Source of the DNA: DASUNQ01 sp035536455
Lineage (GTDB): Bacteria; Acidobacteriota; Thermoanaerobaculia; Multivoradales; UBA5704
Length of the DNA stretch: 64,000 nt
Direction: 5' to 3'
Assembly: GCA_035536455.1 (NCBI GenBank)
Contig: DATLOC010000053.1
Span: 186,001-250,000, forward strand
Part shown: in pieces, positions 53,660 through 64,000 of the stretch
Layout: every line of letters begins with the position of its first letter
Numbering within the stretch: position 1 is the first letter of the stretch
Notes under the pieces: generated by a model
Seen by the model: only the letters and a program-made list of their open reading frames with translations
Told to the model about the DNA's origin: nothing
Database searches by the model: none
Position numbers and translations under genes: made by a program

Positions 53660-54661
53660 TCACCGCCAGATAGCCACTTCGAAGCGGCCGGAGGCGTCGG
53701 CGGCGCCGCGGTACATCCCCGGCGAGTTGAAGGCCATGACGATCGAGCCGTCGCGGCCGACGGCGATGATGCCGCCGTCGTCGGGCGCCAGTACGTCGAA
53801 GACCACCTGCCGCGCCGCCTCCTCCAGCGAGAGCTTGCGGTAGGCCATCCGCGCCGCGACGTCGTAGGCCACGGCGTGGCGGATGAACTCCTCCCCCTTG
53901 CCGGTGCCGGAGACGGCGCAGGTGGCGTTGTCGGCGTAGGTGCCGGCGCCGACGATCGGCGTGTCGCCGACCCGCCCCCAGCGCTTGTCGGTGCGGCCGC
54001 CGGTCGAGGTGGCGGCGGCGAGGTCGCCGTTGCGGTCGAGCGCCACCGCGCCGACGGTGCCGTGCTCCTTGACACCCCCGGCCGCGGCCTCCTTGGCCTT
54101 CTTCGCCATCTCCTCCTGCCACTCCTGGCGGCGGCGCGGCGTCGCGAACCAGGCGTTCGGCACGCGCGCCACGCCTATCTCGTCGGCGAACTGCTCCGCC
54201 CCGTGACCCATGAGCAGGACGTGCTCGGTGCGCTCCATGACCAGCCGCGCCAGGGTGATCGGGTGGCGCACGGTGGTTACCGCCGCCACCGCGCCGCAGG
54301 CGTGCGTCCTGCCGTCCATGATCGAGGCGTCCAGCTCGTGGCCGCCGGCGTGGTTGAAGACCGCGCCCTTGCCGGCGTTGAACTTGGGGTCGTCTTCGAG
54401 AAAACGGACGATCCGCTCGACGGCGTCGAGGCTGCGGCCGCCGCCGTCGAGCACCCCTTTGCCGATCGTCAGCGCCTGGGTCAGCGACGCGACGTAGGCG
54501 CGCCGCCGGTCCTCGGACATCTTCGCGCGGTCGATCGTGCCGGCGCCGCCGTGGACGGCGAGCGCCCAGGCAACCTTGGGACGGGCCGGCGCTGCGGGCT
54601 CGTCGCCATCGCCGCAGGCCGAGAGCAGGACCACCGCGAGGACCGCGCACCGTCGCTTCAT
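53660..54661 (-). CDS. Isoaspartyl peptidase/L-asparaginase, lipoprotein
   Basis: The protein has 333 residues. The signal peptide ends in a lipobox (LLSAC). It is an N-terminal-nucleophile hydrolase: LAVHGGAGTI at the start, NAGKGAVFNHAG in the middle, and the self-cleavage site with the nucleophile Thr in HGTVGAVALDRNGDLAA. After that come ATSTGG and GAGTYADNATCAVSGTGKGE. It would split into two chains and remove isoaspartyl residues or hydrolyse asparagine in the periplasm. Its ATG overlaps the stop of the phosphatase gene (ATGA), making it the last gene of the partner-switching operon. Confidence 0.92.
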   Translation of the reverse strand: MKRRCAVLAVVLLSACGDGDEPAAPARPKVAWALAVHGGAGTIDRAKMSEDRRRAYVASLTQALTIGKGVLDGGGRSLDAVERIVRFLEDDPKFNAGKGAVFNHAGGHELDASIMDGRTHACGAVAAVTTVRHPITLARLVMERTEHVLLMGHGAEQFADEIGVARVPNAWFATPRRRQEWQEEMAKKAKEAAAGGVKEHGTVGAVALDRNGDLAAATSTGGRTDKRWGRVGDTPIVGAGTYADNATCAVSGTGKGEEFIRHAVAYDVAARMAYRKLSLEEAARQVVFDVLAPDDGGIIAVGRDGSIVMAFNSPGMYRGAADASGRFEVAIWR

Positions 54662-56277
54662 GCCTTCTCCTCCTCGCGACGCAGCAGCACCAGCGTCTGG
54701 TCGTCCCCCTGCGGCGTGCCGGCGCCGAAGGCGCAGGTGGCCTCGTCGATGGCCTCCACCAGCTCCGCGAGCGGCAGGTCGCGGTGCTCGGCGAGGAGCG
54801 CCGCCAGGCGGTCGGTGCCGAACTCTTCGTCGCCGGGCGACAGGCACTCGGTGATGCCGTCGCTGTAGAGGCAGACGAGGTCGCCGGGCGCCAGCACCAC
54901 CGCGCGCGCCTGGTAGCGGCTGCCCGGCAGGAGCCCCACCGGCAGGCCGCTGGCGTCGAGCAGCTCGACCTCTCCATCGCGCCGCAGCAGCAGGCCCGGG
55001 TTGTGGCCGGCGTTGACGTAGCGCAGCGCGCCGCTGCCGGGGTCGAGCTCGGCCAGCAGCAGGGTGATGTACTTGCTCGGCGCCGAGGAGGCGAGGACGT
55101 GCGCCGAGAGCGCCTCGACCAGCTCCGGCCCCGGCGGGAAGCGGTCGAGCAGCAGGCGCAGCCCGGAGTGGAGGGTCGAGACCATCAGCGCCGCCGGCAC
55201 CCCCTTGCCCGAGACGTCCCCCACCGCCAGGCCGATCTGCCCGCCCGGCAGCGACAGCAGGTCGAAGTAGTCGCCCCCCACCTGCCGCGCCGGCCGGTTC
55301 CAGCCGAAGAGGGAGTAGCCGGGGACGGGCGGGGCGCCGGTCGGCAGGATGAGGCGCTGGATCTCGGCGGCGAGCTCCATCTCGCGCGCCATCCGCTCGT
55401 TCTCGAGCGCCTGCTGGTGGAGGCGGACGTTTTCGAGCGCCAGCGCCGCCTGGGTGGCGAAGAGCACGAGGATGCGCCGGTCGCCCTCGGGGAAGGGCGC
55501 CAGGCCGCGCCGGGTCTCCTTGTCGCCCACGGCGAGGAAGCCGCGCGGGCCGGCCTCGACCTGGATCGGCACGCCGATCGCGTAGCGCGCGCCGGGTAGG
55601 AGAGCCGCCGGCGCCGGCCCCTCGCCGGCCAGGAAGCGCGCGAGCTCCGGGTCCGCGACCGCCACATCCGCCGCCGCCGCGCCGCCGAAGGCGCGGTCCA
55701 GCCGGTAGCTGCCGTTCTCGATCAGATAGAGCGCAGCGCGGCGCGCGTCGAGCAGCGAGATCGCCCGCAGCAACACCTCTTCGGCCAGCCGCTCGCGGTC
55801 GAGCGTGCCGGCCACCGCCAGCCCGACGTCGTAGAGCGCCTCGAGCTCGACGATCCGGTAGTTGACCTGGAAGCGCTCGGCCTTGATCTGCTGCTTGAGG
55901 CGCCGGTTGGTCGCCGCGGCGCCGAGGAGGAGGGTGAGCTGCGCCGCCGCCCCGGCCGCCGCCGCGGCGGCCTCGGGAGGCTCGACGACCAGCGCGCCGC
56001 CGGGGAGCGGCACGACGCCGGCGGCGCCGTCGGCGACGTCGTCGCGCTCGAGGATCGACGGGAACCCGTCCCCGATCGCCACCTCCCGCCGCAGCAGCTC
56101 GCCCTGCTCCAGGTAGAGCGCCACGCCGCGGGCGCCGCTCGTCCGCGCCCACACTTCGACCAGGTGGCGCAGCAGCAGGTGGTCGGCCGACTCCTCGCGC
56201 GCCAGCTCGAGCAGGCGCCCCCAGGCCTCCGGCTCGGCGGCGGGGTCGGAGCCGGGGCCCGGCAGCGGCAGGCTCAT
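54658..56277 (-). CDS. RsbU-type PP2C phosphatase with GAF domains
   Basis: The protein has 539 residues. Two GAF-like sensor regions (about 20-130 and 155-300) precede a PP2C/SpoIIE domain. That domain shows VGGDYFDLLSL, VGDVSGKGVPAALMVS, YVNAGHNPGLL, and DGITEC near the end. The family dephosphorylates STAS proteins and so frees them to bind the anti-sigma kinase. Both of those partners are encoded directly upstream (STAS and HATPase), so the target is probably the neighbouring STAS protein. The input signal sensed by the GAF domains is unknown. Confidence 0.9.
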   Translation of the reverse strand: MSLPLPGPGSDPAAEPEAWGRLLELAREESADHLLLRHLVEVWARTSGARGVALYLEQGELLRREVAIGDGFPSILERDDVADGAAGVVPLPGGALVVEPPEAAAAAAGAAAQLTLLLGAAATNRRLKQQIKAERFQVNYRIVELEALYDVGLAVAGTLDRERLAEEVLLRAISLLDARRAALYLIENGSYRLDRAFGGAAAADVAVADPELARFLAGEGPAPAALLPGARYAIGVPIQVEAGPRGFLAVGDKETRRGLAPFPEGDRRILVLFATQAALALENVRLHQQALENERMAREMELAAEIQRLILPTGAPPVPGYSLFGWNRPARQVGGDYFDLLSLPGGQIGLAVGDVSGKGVPAALMVSTLHSGLRLLLDRFPPGPELVEALSAHVLASSAPSKYITLLLAELDPGSGALRYVNAGHNPGLLLRRDGEVELLDASGLPVGLLPGSRYQARAVVLAPGDLVCLYSDGITECLSPGDEEFGTDRLAALLAEHRDLPLAELVEAIDEATCAFGAGTPQGDDQTLVLLRREEEKA

Positions 56278-56285
56278 CGCGCGGC

Positions 56286-56636
56286 TCAGCCGCGCAGAGC
56301 GGCCACGGCCGTGGCCTCGTCGCCGTAGATCGGCGCGTACTGCGTGAGGCCCATGATGTGGAAGGTCTTGTCGATCGTCGGGGTGAGGCGGCAGAAGGCG
56401 AGACGGCCGCCGATCTCGATCATCTTCTCGATGATCTCGATGAGGATCGAGATGCCGATCGAGTTGACGATCGTCGTGCCCTCGAGGTTGAGCAGCAGCG
56501 CCTTGTGCCCCTCGTCGATCAGGGAGTAGGCGACGCGGGCGATCTCCTCCCCCGCCTGGTTGTTGATGTAACCCCTGGTGTAGATGACGGCCAAGCCGTC
56601 CCGGCGGTCCGCGGTGACTGTCGAGTTGTCGGTCAT
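56286..56636 (-). CDS. STAS-domain anti-sigma factor antagonist
   Basis: The protein has 116 residues with the STAS pattern: LEGTTIVNSIGISILIEIIE, where Ser of NSIGIS is the residue phosphorylated in this family. It switches between phosphorylated (free) and unphosphorylated (bound to the anti-sigma kinase) forms. Its partner kinase and phosphatase genes flank it, 24 bases upstream and 8 bases downstream. Confidence 0.92.
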   Translation of the reverse strand: MTDNSTVTADRRDGLAVIYTRGYINNQAGEEIARVAYSLIDEGHKALLLNLEGTTIVNSIGISILIEIIEKMIEIGGRLAFCRLTPTIDKTFHIMGLTQYAPIYGDEATAVAALRG

Positions 56637-56660
56637 GGTCTCTTTCGTACGCCTCGTGCC

Positions 56661-57098
56661 CTACCGCCGCCGCTTGCTCATGACCACGGTCGTCCCCTCG
56701 CGCCCGGAATGGATCTCCACCTCGTCCATCAGCCCGCGGATGATCTTGAGCCCCCAGCCGCGCTTGCGGTCCTCCCGCAGCTTCGCCTCGATGCTCGGCT
56801 CCTCGATCGTCTCCGGGTCGAAGCCCACGCCCGAGTCCCGGACCGTGATGCGCAGCTCCTCGGGCTCGCCCTTGCCTACCACCTCGAAGGTCATCGTCAC
56901 CTGGCGGTCGGGCGAGTGGCTGTGCTCGAAGGCGTTGATGCAGGCCTCGATCACTGCCATGCGAACCTCGTCGATTCTATCCGGACTCATCTTCATGAAC
57001 TCGGCGATGGCCGTGGCGGTCTTGCTCGCCGCGACTTCCATGTCGGGCGCCATCGGCAGCGTGAGGGTGACCTCCCTCAGGATGGCCTGGCCGTTCAT
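56661..57098 (-). CDS. Anti-sigma regulatory kinase (RsbW-like HATPase)
   Basis: The protein has 145 residues. It has the GHKL ATPase boxes: the N box in AVIEACINAFEHSHS, the G1 box DSGVGFDP, and the G2 box RGWGLKIIRGLMDEVE. RsbW-like proteins bind a sigma factor or another target and phosphorylate the STAS antagonist. The target is not encoded here: no sigma-B type gene is adjacent, so it may control something else. The gene follows the 52-residue membrane protein gene by 28 bases. Confidence 0.9.
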   Translation of the reverse strand: MNGQAILREVTLTLPMAPDMEVAASKTATAIAEFMKMSPDRIDEVRMAVIEACINAFEHSHSPDRQVTMTFEVVGKGEPEELRITVRDSGVGFDPETIEEPSIEAKLREDRKRGWGLKIIRGLMDEVEIHSGREGTTVVMSKRRR

Positions 57099-57126
57099 GG
57101 CTCGGAGGCGCGCGGGCGAAGTGCCC

Positions 57127-57285
57127 TCAGAAGGAGAGGTAGAGCTGCAGGGCGAAGACGACGAGCGGGTCGATCAGGTCGTTGGCGAGCAGCCAGACGA
57201 AGCTCGATAGCGTCCCGGCCGAGAGCAGCAGGCGGGCGGGCACCTGAGGGACGGTAGCGGCGTGGCGGCGCAGGGCTTGGAGCAT
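57127..57285 (-). CDS. Small membrane protein (52 aa) leading the partner-switching operon
   Basis: A 52-residue frame with AGGAGGA five bases before the ATG at 57285. A basic N-terminus (LQALRRHAATVPQVPARLL) leads to one or two hydrophobic segments (SAGTLSSFVWLLANDL and PLVVFALQLYLSF). It is the first gene after a candidate sigma-54 promoter and directly precedes the anti-sigma kinase gene. It may place the partner-switching proteins at the membrane or report a membrane signal; that is inference. No homologue is known to me. Confidence 0.7.
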   Translation of the reverse strand: MLQALRRHAATVPQVPARLLLSAGTLSSFVWLLANDLIDPLVVFALQLYLSF

Positions 57286-57313
57286 TCCATTCCTCCTCGT
57301 CGCCGCCGATCAT

Positions 57314-57329
57314 TGCCAGGGGGCTGCCA
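57314..57329 (-). promoter_or_regulatory. Candidate sigma-54 promoter of the partner-switching operon
   Basis: On the minus strand TGGCAGCCCCCTGGCA fits the sigma-54 pattern: GG and GC exactly ten bases apart, with TGGCA at -24 and TGGCA in place of TTGCA at -12. Transcription would start near 57303, giving a leader of about 18 bases containing the AGGAGGA site. The gene of a sigma-54 activator lies just upstream on the same strand. Confidence 0.65.
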
Positions 57330-57428
57330 GCCGCCGCCGCGGACCTGTCACCGGGCCGTAACCTCAAGATGGCGAGGAGCTTACACGAACCTCCGCGGCG
57401 TGACGGCGGTGCGGCCTCGCGGGTGCCC

Positions 57429-57543
57429 GCGACATTCTGCCGCAGAAACAACCCGGCCGCTCGCGCGTAGTACGTCCGAATGCCCGCGGCCGTAGGGCCG
57501 CGCCGCATCGGGACAGAATGACGCGCCCGCGGCAAAATGTCGC
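57429..57543. promoter_or_regulatory. Three palindromic sites, candidate enhancer for the sigma-54 activator
   Basis: GCGACATTCTGCCGC (57429-57443) and GCGGCAAAATGTCGC (57529-57543) share the palindrome GCGRCA-N3-TGYCGC. GGGACAGAATGACGC (57510-57524) is a weaker copy. They lie about 130-240 bases upstream of the expected start site of the sigma-54 promoter, the usual range for an activator enhancer. The activator gene ends six bases beyond the last site. Confidence 0.6.
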
Positions 57544-57549
57544 GCGCGG

Positions 57550-59037
<1,488 letters not shown>

Positions 59038-59043
59038 GAGGGA

Positions 59044-59049
59044 ATTCTA
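59044..59049 (-). promoter_or_regulatory. -10 box implying a leaderless activator mRNA
   Basis: TAGAAT ends six bases before the GTG of the sigma-54 activator gene. No ribosome site fits in that space. This is a housekeeping-type box, so the activator gene itself is not sigma-54 controlled. Confidence 0.6.
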
Positions 59050-59072
59050 GCGACAGGGCGCCGCGAGCACTT

Positions 59073-59372
59073 TTACTGATCCTGCTCCTGCATCTCGTTG
59101 AGCTCCCGCCGTGCCTCCTCCAGGCGATTCACGGCATCGATCTTCTCCTGCTCGGTGCCCTCCATGGTGCGGATCTCCTCCGCCATGCGCTCGATCTCGG
59201 CGGCCTTCTCCATCCTGCGAGATCGCTCGGCTTCATCCGAAACGGCGGAGTCGGTTGCCGCGGAGGAAGTGCCGCTCGGTGGTGGCTCGCAGCTCCACGT
59301 GACCGGCAGCAGCAGCCCGAGCAGACACAGCACCGGCCACGACAGCAGACGACGTACACGGCTCTCTTTCAT
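59073..59372 (-). CDS. Small exported protein with coiled coil
   Basis: The protein has 99 residues. The N-terminus is a signal sequence (LLSWPVLCLLGLLLPVTWSC) that may carry a lipobox at Cys28, although WSC is atypical. The remainder, after a Ser/Thr-rich linker, is a charged helix (RMEKAAEIERMAEEIRTME) that should form a coiled coil. It lies 16 bases downstream of the kinase gene on the same strand and could be co-transcribed. The function is unknown. Confidence 0.6.
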   Translation of the reverse strand: MKESRVRRLLSWPVLCLLGLLLPVTWSCEPPPSGTSSAATDSAVSDEAERSRRMEKAAEIERMAEEIRTMEGTEQEKIDAVNRLEEARRELNEMQEQDQ

Positions 59373-59388
59373 GGAGGCCTCCTGCGAC

Positions 59389-62343
<2,955 letters not shown>

Positions 62344-62357
62344 GAGAGGCGAAGGGG

Positions 62358-62363
62358 ATTCTA
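62358..62363 (-). promoter_or_regulatory. -10 box of the second kinase gene
   Basis: TAGAAT (preceded by TG, an extended -10) lies 14 bases before the ATG at 62343, giving a leader of about seven bases and no room for a ribosome site. Confidence 0.5.
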
Positions 62364-62399
62364 CAGCCCTGAAACGACCGGCCGGGCCGGGCCGATGTG

Positions 62400-62867
62400 T
62401 CAGTCGCCGATCGCGGCGCCGCTGCCGGCGATCTCGACGACCTGGAAGGGACCGTCGCCGACGGAGGCCTCGTCGAAGGCGGTCCCCGTCTCCTCGGCGA
62501 GGTGCTTGCGCCACGCCACGTAGCGCTCGCTGCTCAGCGTCTCGAGCCGCACCGTCCCCTGCGCCACCGCCTTCTGCCCGACGGCGTCTGCCGGGAAGAC
62601 GATGACCCCGTCCTCCACCTTGATCCGGATCCGCCGCCGCGCTTCGTCCTCCAGCTCCATCCAGCACCCCGCCATCGCGCACACCCCCGAGACCTTCCCC
62701 TCCACCCGCACCACCCGGCCGGCGTGCTCGGCCGGGGCGTCGAGGAGAGCGGCAATCGGCGTCGGCTTCTCCACCGTCACCGCCGCGCCGTAGGCGGCGG
62801 GCCCGGCGGCGGAGAGGGGGGCGGCAGCGAGGGCGAGGGCGAGCACAAGCGTGGCGATCCTGGGCAT
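62400..62867 (-). CDS. Exported DUF4920-like OB-fold protein
   Basis: The protein has 155 residues with a signal peptide (LVLALALAAAPLSAAG). The mature part is a small beta barrel: VVRVEGKVSGVCAMAGCWM holds the Val-Cys-X3-Gly-Cys-Trp motif that I associate with the DUF4920 family, and RIKVEDGVIVFPADAVGQKA follows it. The two cysteines may form a disulfide or bind metal. It stands between the kinase and a toxin-antitoxin pair. The function is unknown. Confidence 0.75.
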   Translation of the reverse strand: MPRIATLVLALALAAAPLSAAGPAAYGAAVTVEKPTPIAALLDAPAEHAGRVVRVEGKVSGVCAMAGCWMELEDEARRRIRIKVEDGVIVFPADAVGQKAVAQGTVRLETLSSERYVAWRKHLAEETGTAFDEASVGDGPFQVVEIAGSGAAIGD

Positions 62868-62900
62868 CGTGGTCTCCGATCGAGAGGAAGAGGATATCCT

Positions 62901-62929
62901 TTGCAGAGGTATCCTACCCGAAGTAAGAT
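62901..62929 (+). promoter_or_regulatory. Promoter of the second PIN toxin-antitoxin pair
   Basis: TTGCAG (-35, 62901-62906) and TAAGAT (-10, 62924-62929) are separated by 17 bases. The -10 box ends six bases before the ATG of the antitoxin gene, so the mRNA would be leaderless. This is the best sigma-70-type promoter in the window. Confidence 0.65.
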
Positions 62930-62935
62930 TTGCGC

Positions 62936-63187
62936 ATGGCTACCGAGAAAGTCTCGCTGACGTTGGAGGAGGAGCTCGTGGCGGAAGCCCGTGAGGTGGG
63001 TGGCGCGCGCGGCCTGTCGGGCTATGTGAACCGGGCGCTGCGTCACCAGTTGCAGCGCGATCGCATCACCGGCTTCCTCGCGGAGCTCGAGCAGGAGAAC
63101 GGCCCGATCCAACCGCAGGTCATGGAGGAGGTCCGCCGAGCATGGCCCGCCCGCGGCGCCAAGGGAACCGCCCGCCGCAGCGGCTGA
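62936..63187 (+). CDS. Ribbon-helix-helix-like antitoxin
   Basis: The protein has 83 residues. The ATG at 62936 is preferred to the TTG at 62930 because of the promoter position. The N-terminus KVSLTLEEELVAEAREVGG followed by LSGYVNRALRHQLQRD is the strand-helix-helix form of CopG/RHH antitoxins. The C-terminus is Lys/Arg-rich and overlaps the toxin gene by 46 bases. It should bind its own promoter and neutralise the PIN toxin. Confidence 0.75.
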   Translation: MATEKVSLTLEEELVAEAREVGGARGLSGYVNRALRHQLQRDRITGFLAELEQENGPIQPQVMEEVRRAWPARGAKGTARRSG

Positions 63188-63561
63188 TCCTCGACTCCGG
63201 AGCGGTCATCGCGCTGGCGCGAGGTGACGCCAGAGCGCGAGCGTACCTGGCGCGAGCCCTGGAGCTGGAAGCGACGGTCGAGATCCCGGTAGTGGTCGTG
63301 GCAGAGACGATCCGCGGCGGCCCGCGCGACGCGCCGGTTCACCGCGTTCTCAAGGCCGTTGGCTCGGTACCCTCAGCGCGGGAGGAGCACGGACGAACGG
63401 CAGGAGGGCTCCTCGGAGCCTCCCGCTCGTCCGCAACCGTGGATGCTCTGGTCGTCGCGCAAGCCGTAGAGGCGGGAGGCGCGCACATCCTGACCGGAGA
63501 TCGCAAAGACTTGGAGCGCCTCGCCAGCCGGCATCCCGAAGTTTGGATCCACGCCGTCTGA
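63142..63561 (+). CDS. PIN-domain ribonuclease toxin
   Basis: The protein has 139 residues. The PIN acidic residues are visible: Asp in LILDSGAVIALARGD, Glu in VVVVAETIRGG, Asp in ATVDALVVAQA, and Asp in LTGDRKDLERLA. The start inside the antitoxin gene gives a long overlap. A basic N-terminal extension (ARPRRQGNRPPQR) comes before the fold; a later start is possible. It would cut RNA when not bound by its antitoxin. Confidence 0.83.
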   Translation: MARPRRQGNRPPQRLILDSGAVIALARGDARARAYLARALELEATVEIPVVVVAETIRGGPRDAPVHRVLKAVGSVPSAREEHGRTAGGLLGASRSSATVDALVVAQAVEAGGAHILTGDRKDLERLASRHPEVWIHAV

Positions 63562-63586
63562 GGTTCCAGCCTTCATTTCTGTGGCC

Positions 63587-63880
63587 GAATGGGCTGGGTC
63601 TGCGGCCGAATGGGCTGGGTACACGGGCGAATGGGCTGGGTCCGCGGACGAATGGGCTGGGTCTGCGCCCGAATGGGCTGGGTCAGGGGCTGAATGGACT
63701 GGGTTGGTGGCCGAACCCACTGGGTCGAGCCGCCGACCCAACCCAATGGGCCGTCAACCCAACCCAATGATCCGCCAACCCACTCAAATGACCTGCCGAT
63801 TCACCCTTATGGGCGCCCGACCCACTCCATTGGCCGGTCGACCCAGCCAGTCGAGCCGCCGACCCTCGCCATTCGTCGCC
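63587..63880. repeat. 21-bp tandem array that inverts at its centre, 14 units
   Basis: Fourteen units begin exactly 21 bases apart from 63587 to 63860, with no insertion or deletion. The first six read like GAATGGGCTGGGTC. From 63734 the units are the reverse complement type (GACCCAACCCAATG). The unit at 63713 joins both and has the palindrome ACCCACTGGGT at its centre. The RNA could fold into one long imperfect hairpin of about 140 pairs. Units after the first eight are more degraded. Open frames of up to about 100 codons (7-residue repeats) result from the multiple-of-three spacing. The array fills the gap between the PIN toxin and uvrA; nothing else is seen there. Confidence 0.93.
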
Positions 63881-63896
63881 TGATCCCGCCCAGCGG

Positions 63897-64000
63897 CTAG
63901 CCGCGCGCGGCGCGGCGGGCTCGGCGCGGCTCGGGCAGCGCCCGCGCCAGATACTCGCCGGTGTAGCTCCCCCGCGTCGCCGCGACCTCTTCGGGCGGCC
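63897..64000 (-). CDS. uvrA: Excinuclease ABC subunit UvrA, C-terminal end (partial)
   Basis: The last 34 codons enter from the right edge. PPEEVAATRGSYTGEYLARA matches the conserved UvrA ending, in which a GTPEEVA segment and SYTG-X-L close the protein, followed here by a basic tail (EPRRARRAARG). UvrA finds DNA damage in nucleotide excision repair. The gene converges with the toxin-antitoxin pair across the 21-bp array. Confidence 0.82.
   Translation of the reverse strand, partial: PPEEVAATRGSYTGEYLARALPEPRRARRAARG

Noticed and set aside
63581..63883. A heptad-repeat protein of about 100 residues encoded by the 21-bp array
   Set aside because: All frames stay open because the period is a multiple of three; the array inverts midway and a sister array has a 20-bp step, so coding is unlikely.

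Overview
The window is G+C-rich bacterial DNA with gene-dense, tightly overlapping operons. Several things point to Acidobacteriota: a kelch protein ends in a domain like the Solibacter-type C-terminal domain, the TonB-dependent receptors carry an N-terminal carboxypeptidase-regulatory domain, two Ser/Thr kinases carry TPR sensor regions, and a sulfatase-like enzyme is fused to TPRs. This is inferred from gene content; no rRNA or tRNA is present to confirm it.

1-7 kb: the end of a TonB receptor converges on an ECF sigma/FecR pair. This pair lies just downstream of a cytochrome c oxidase operon (subunits I, III, IV, two small membrane proteins, II, and a secreted protein). 7.1-10.3 kb: a 20-bp tandem array, a membrane protein, a Tat-exported ankyrin protein, and an A+T-richer island with three tiny cysteine-rich proteins. 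10.3-14.6 kb: an oxidase-assembly operon (Sco, ABC-2 transporter, heme O and heme A synthases). 14.6-17.8 kb: a SWIM/SNF2 helicase. 17.9-24.4 kb: a bc-type complex operon (Rieske, split cytochrome b, octaheme cytochrome c, copper-site lipoprotein) with a strong terminator. Together these blocks can build a quinol-to-oxygen electron chain.

24.4-36.4 kb: HEAT protein, metallophosphoesterase, a PIN toxin-antitoxin pair, a nuclease-STAND-TPR defence-like protein split by a frameshift, an ABC-F protein, a tandemly duplicated secreted protein, an M48 protease remnant, threonine ammonia-lyase, a 21-bp tandem array and a HIT protein. 36.5-49.9 kb: complete TonB receptor, sulfatase-TPR protein, beta-lactamase-like hydrolase, crotonase, lipoprotein, kinase, S1 protein, CPBP protease and alpha/beta hydrolase. 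49.9-53.6 kb: a second A+T-richer island with a kelch protein and an unknown protein.

53.6-59.1 kb: a regulatory block. A sigma-54 activator gene is followed by three palindromic candidate enhancer sites, a candidate sigma-54 promoter and a partner-switching operon (52-aa membrane protein, anti-sigma kinase, STAS protein, RsbU-type phosphatase, isoaspartyl peptidase). 59.1-64 kb: a lipoprotein, a second kinase, a DUF4920-like protein, a second PIN toxin-antitoxin pair, a 21-bp array that inverts at its centre, and the end of uvrA.

The most unusual signals are the three intergenic arrays with strict 20- or 21-bp spacing (about two DNA helical turns) but unrelated unit sequences, the cysteine-rich microprotein cluster, the sigma-54/partner-switching circuit and the frameshifted STAND nuclease. 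Many genes have a TANNNT-like -10 box 6-10 bases before the start codon, implying frequent leaderless mRNAs.
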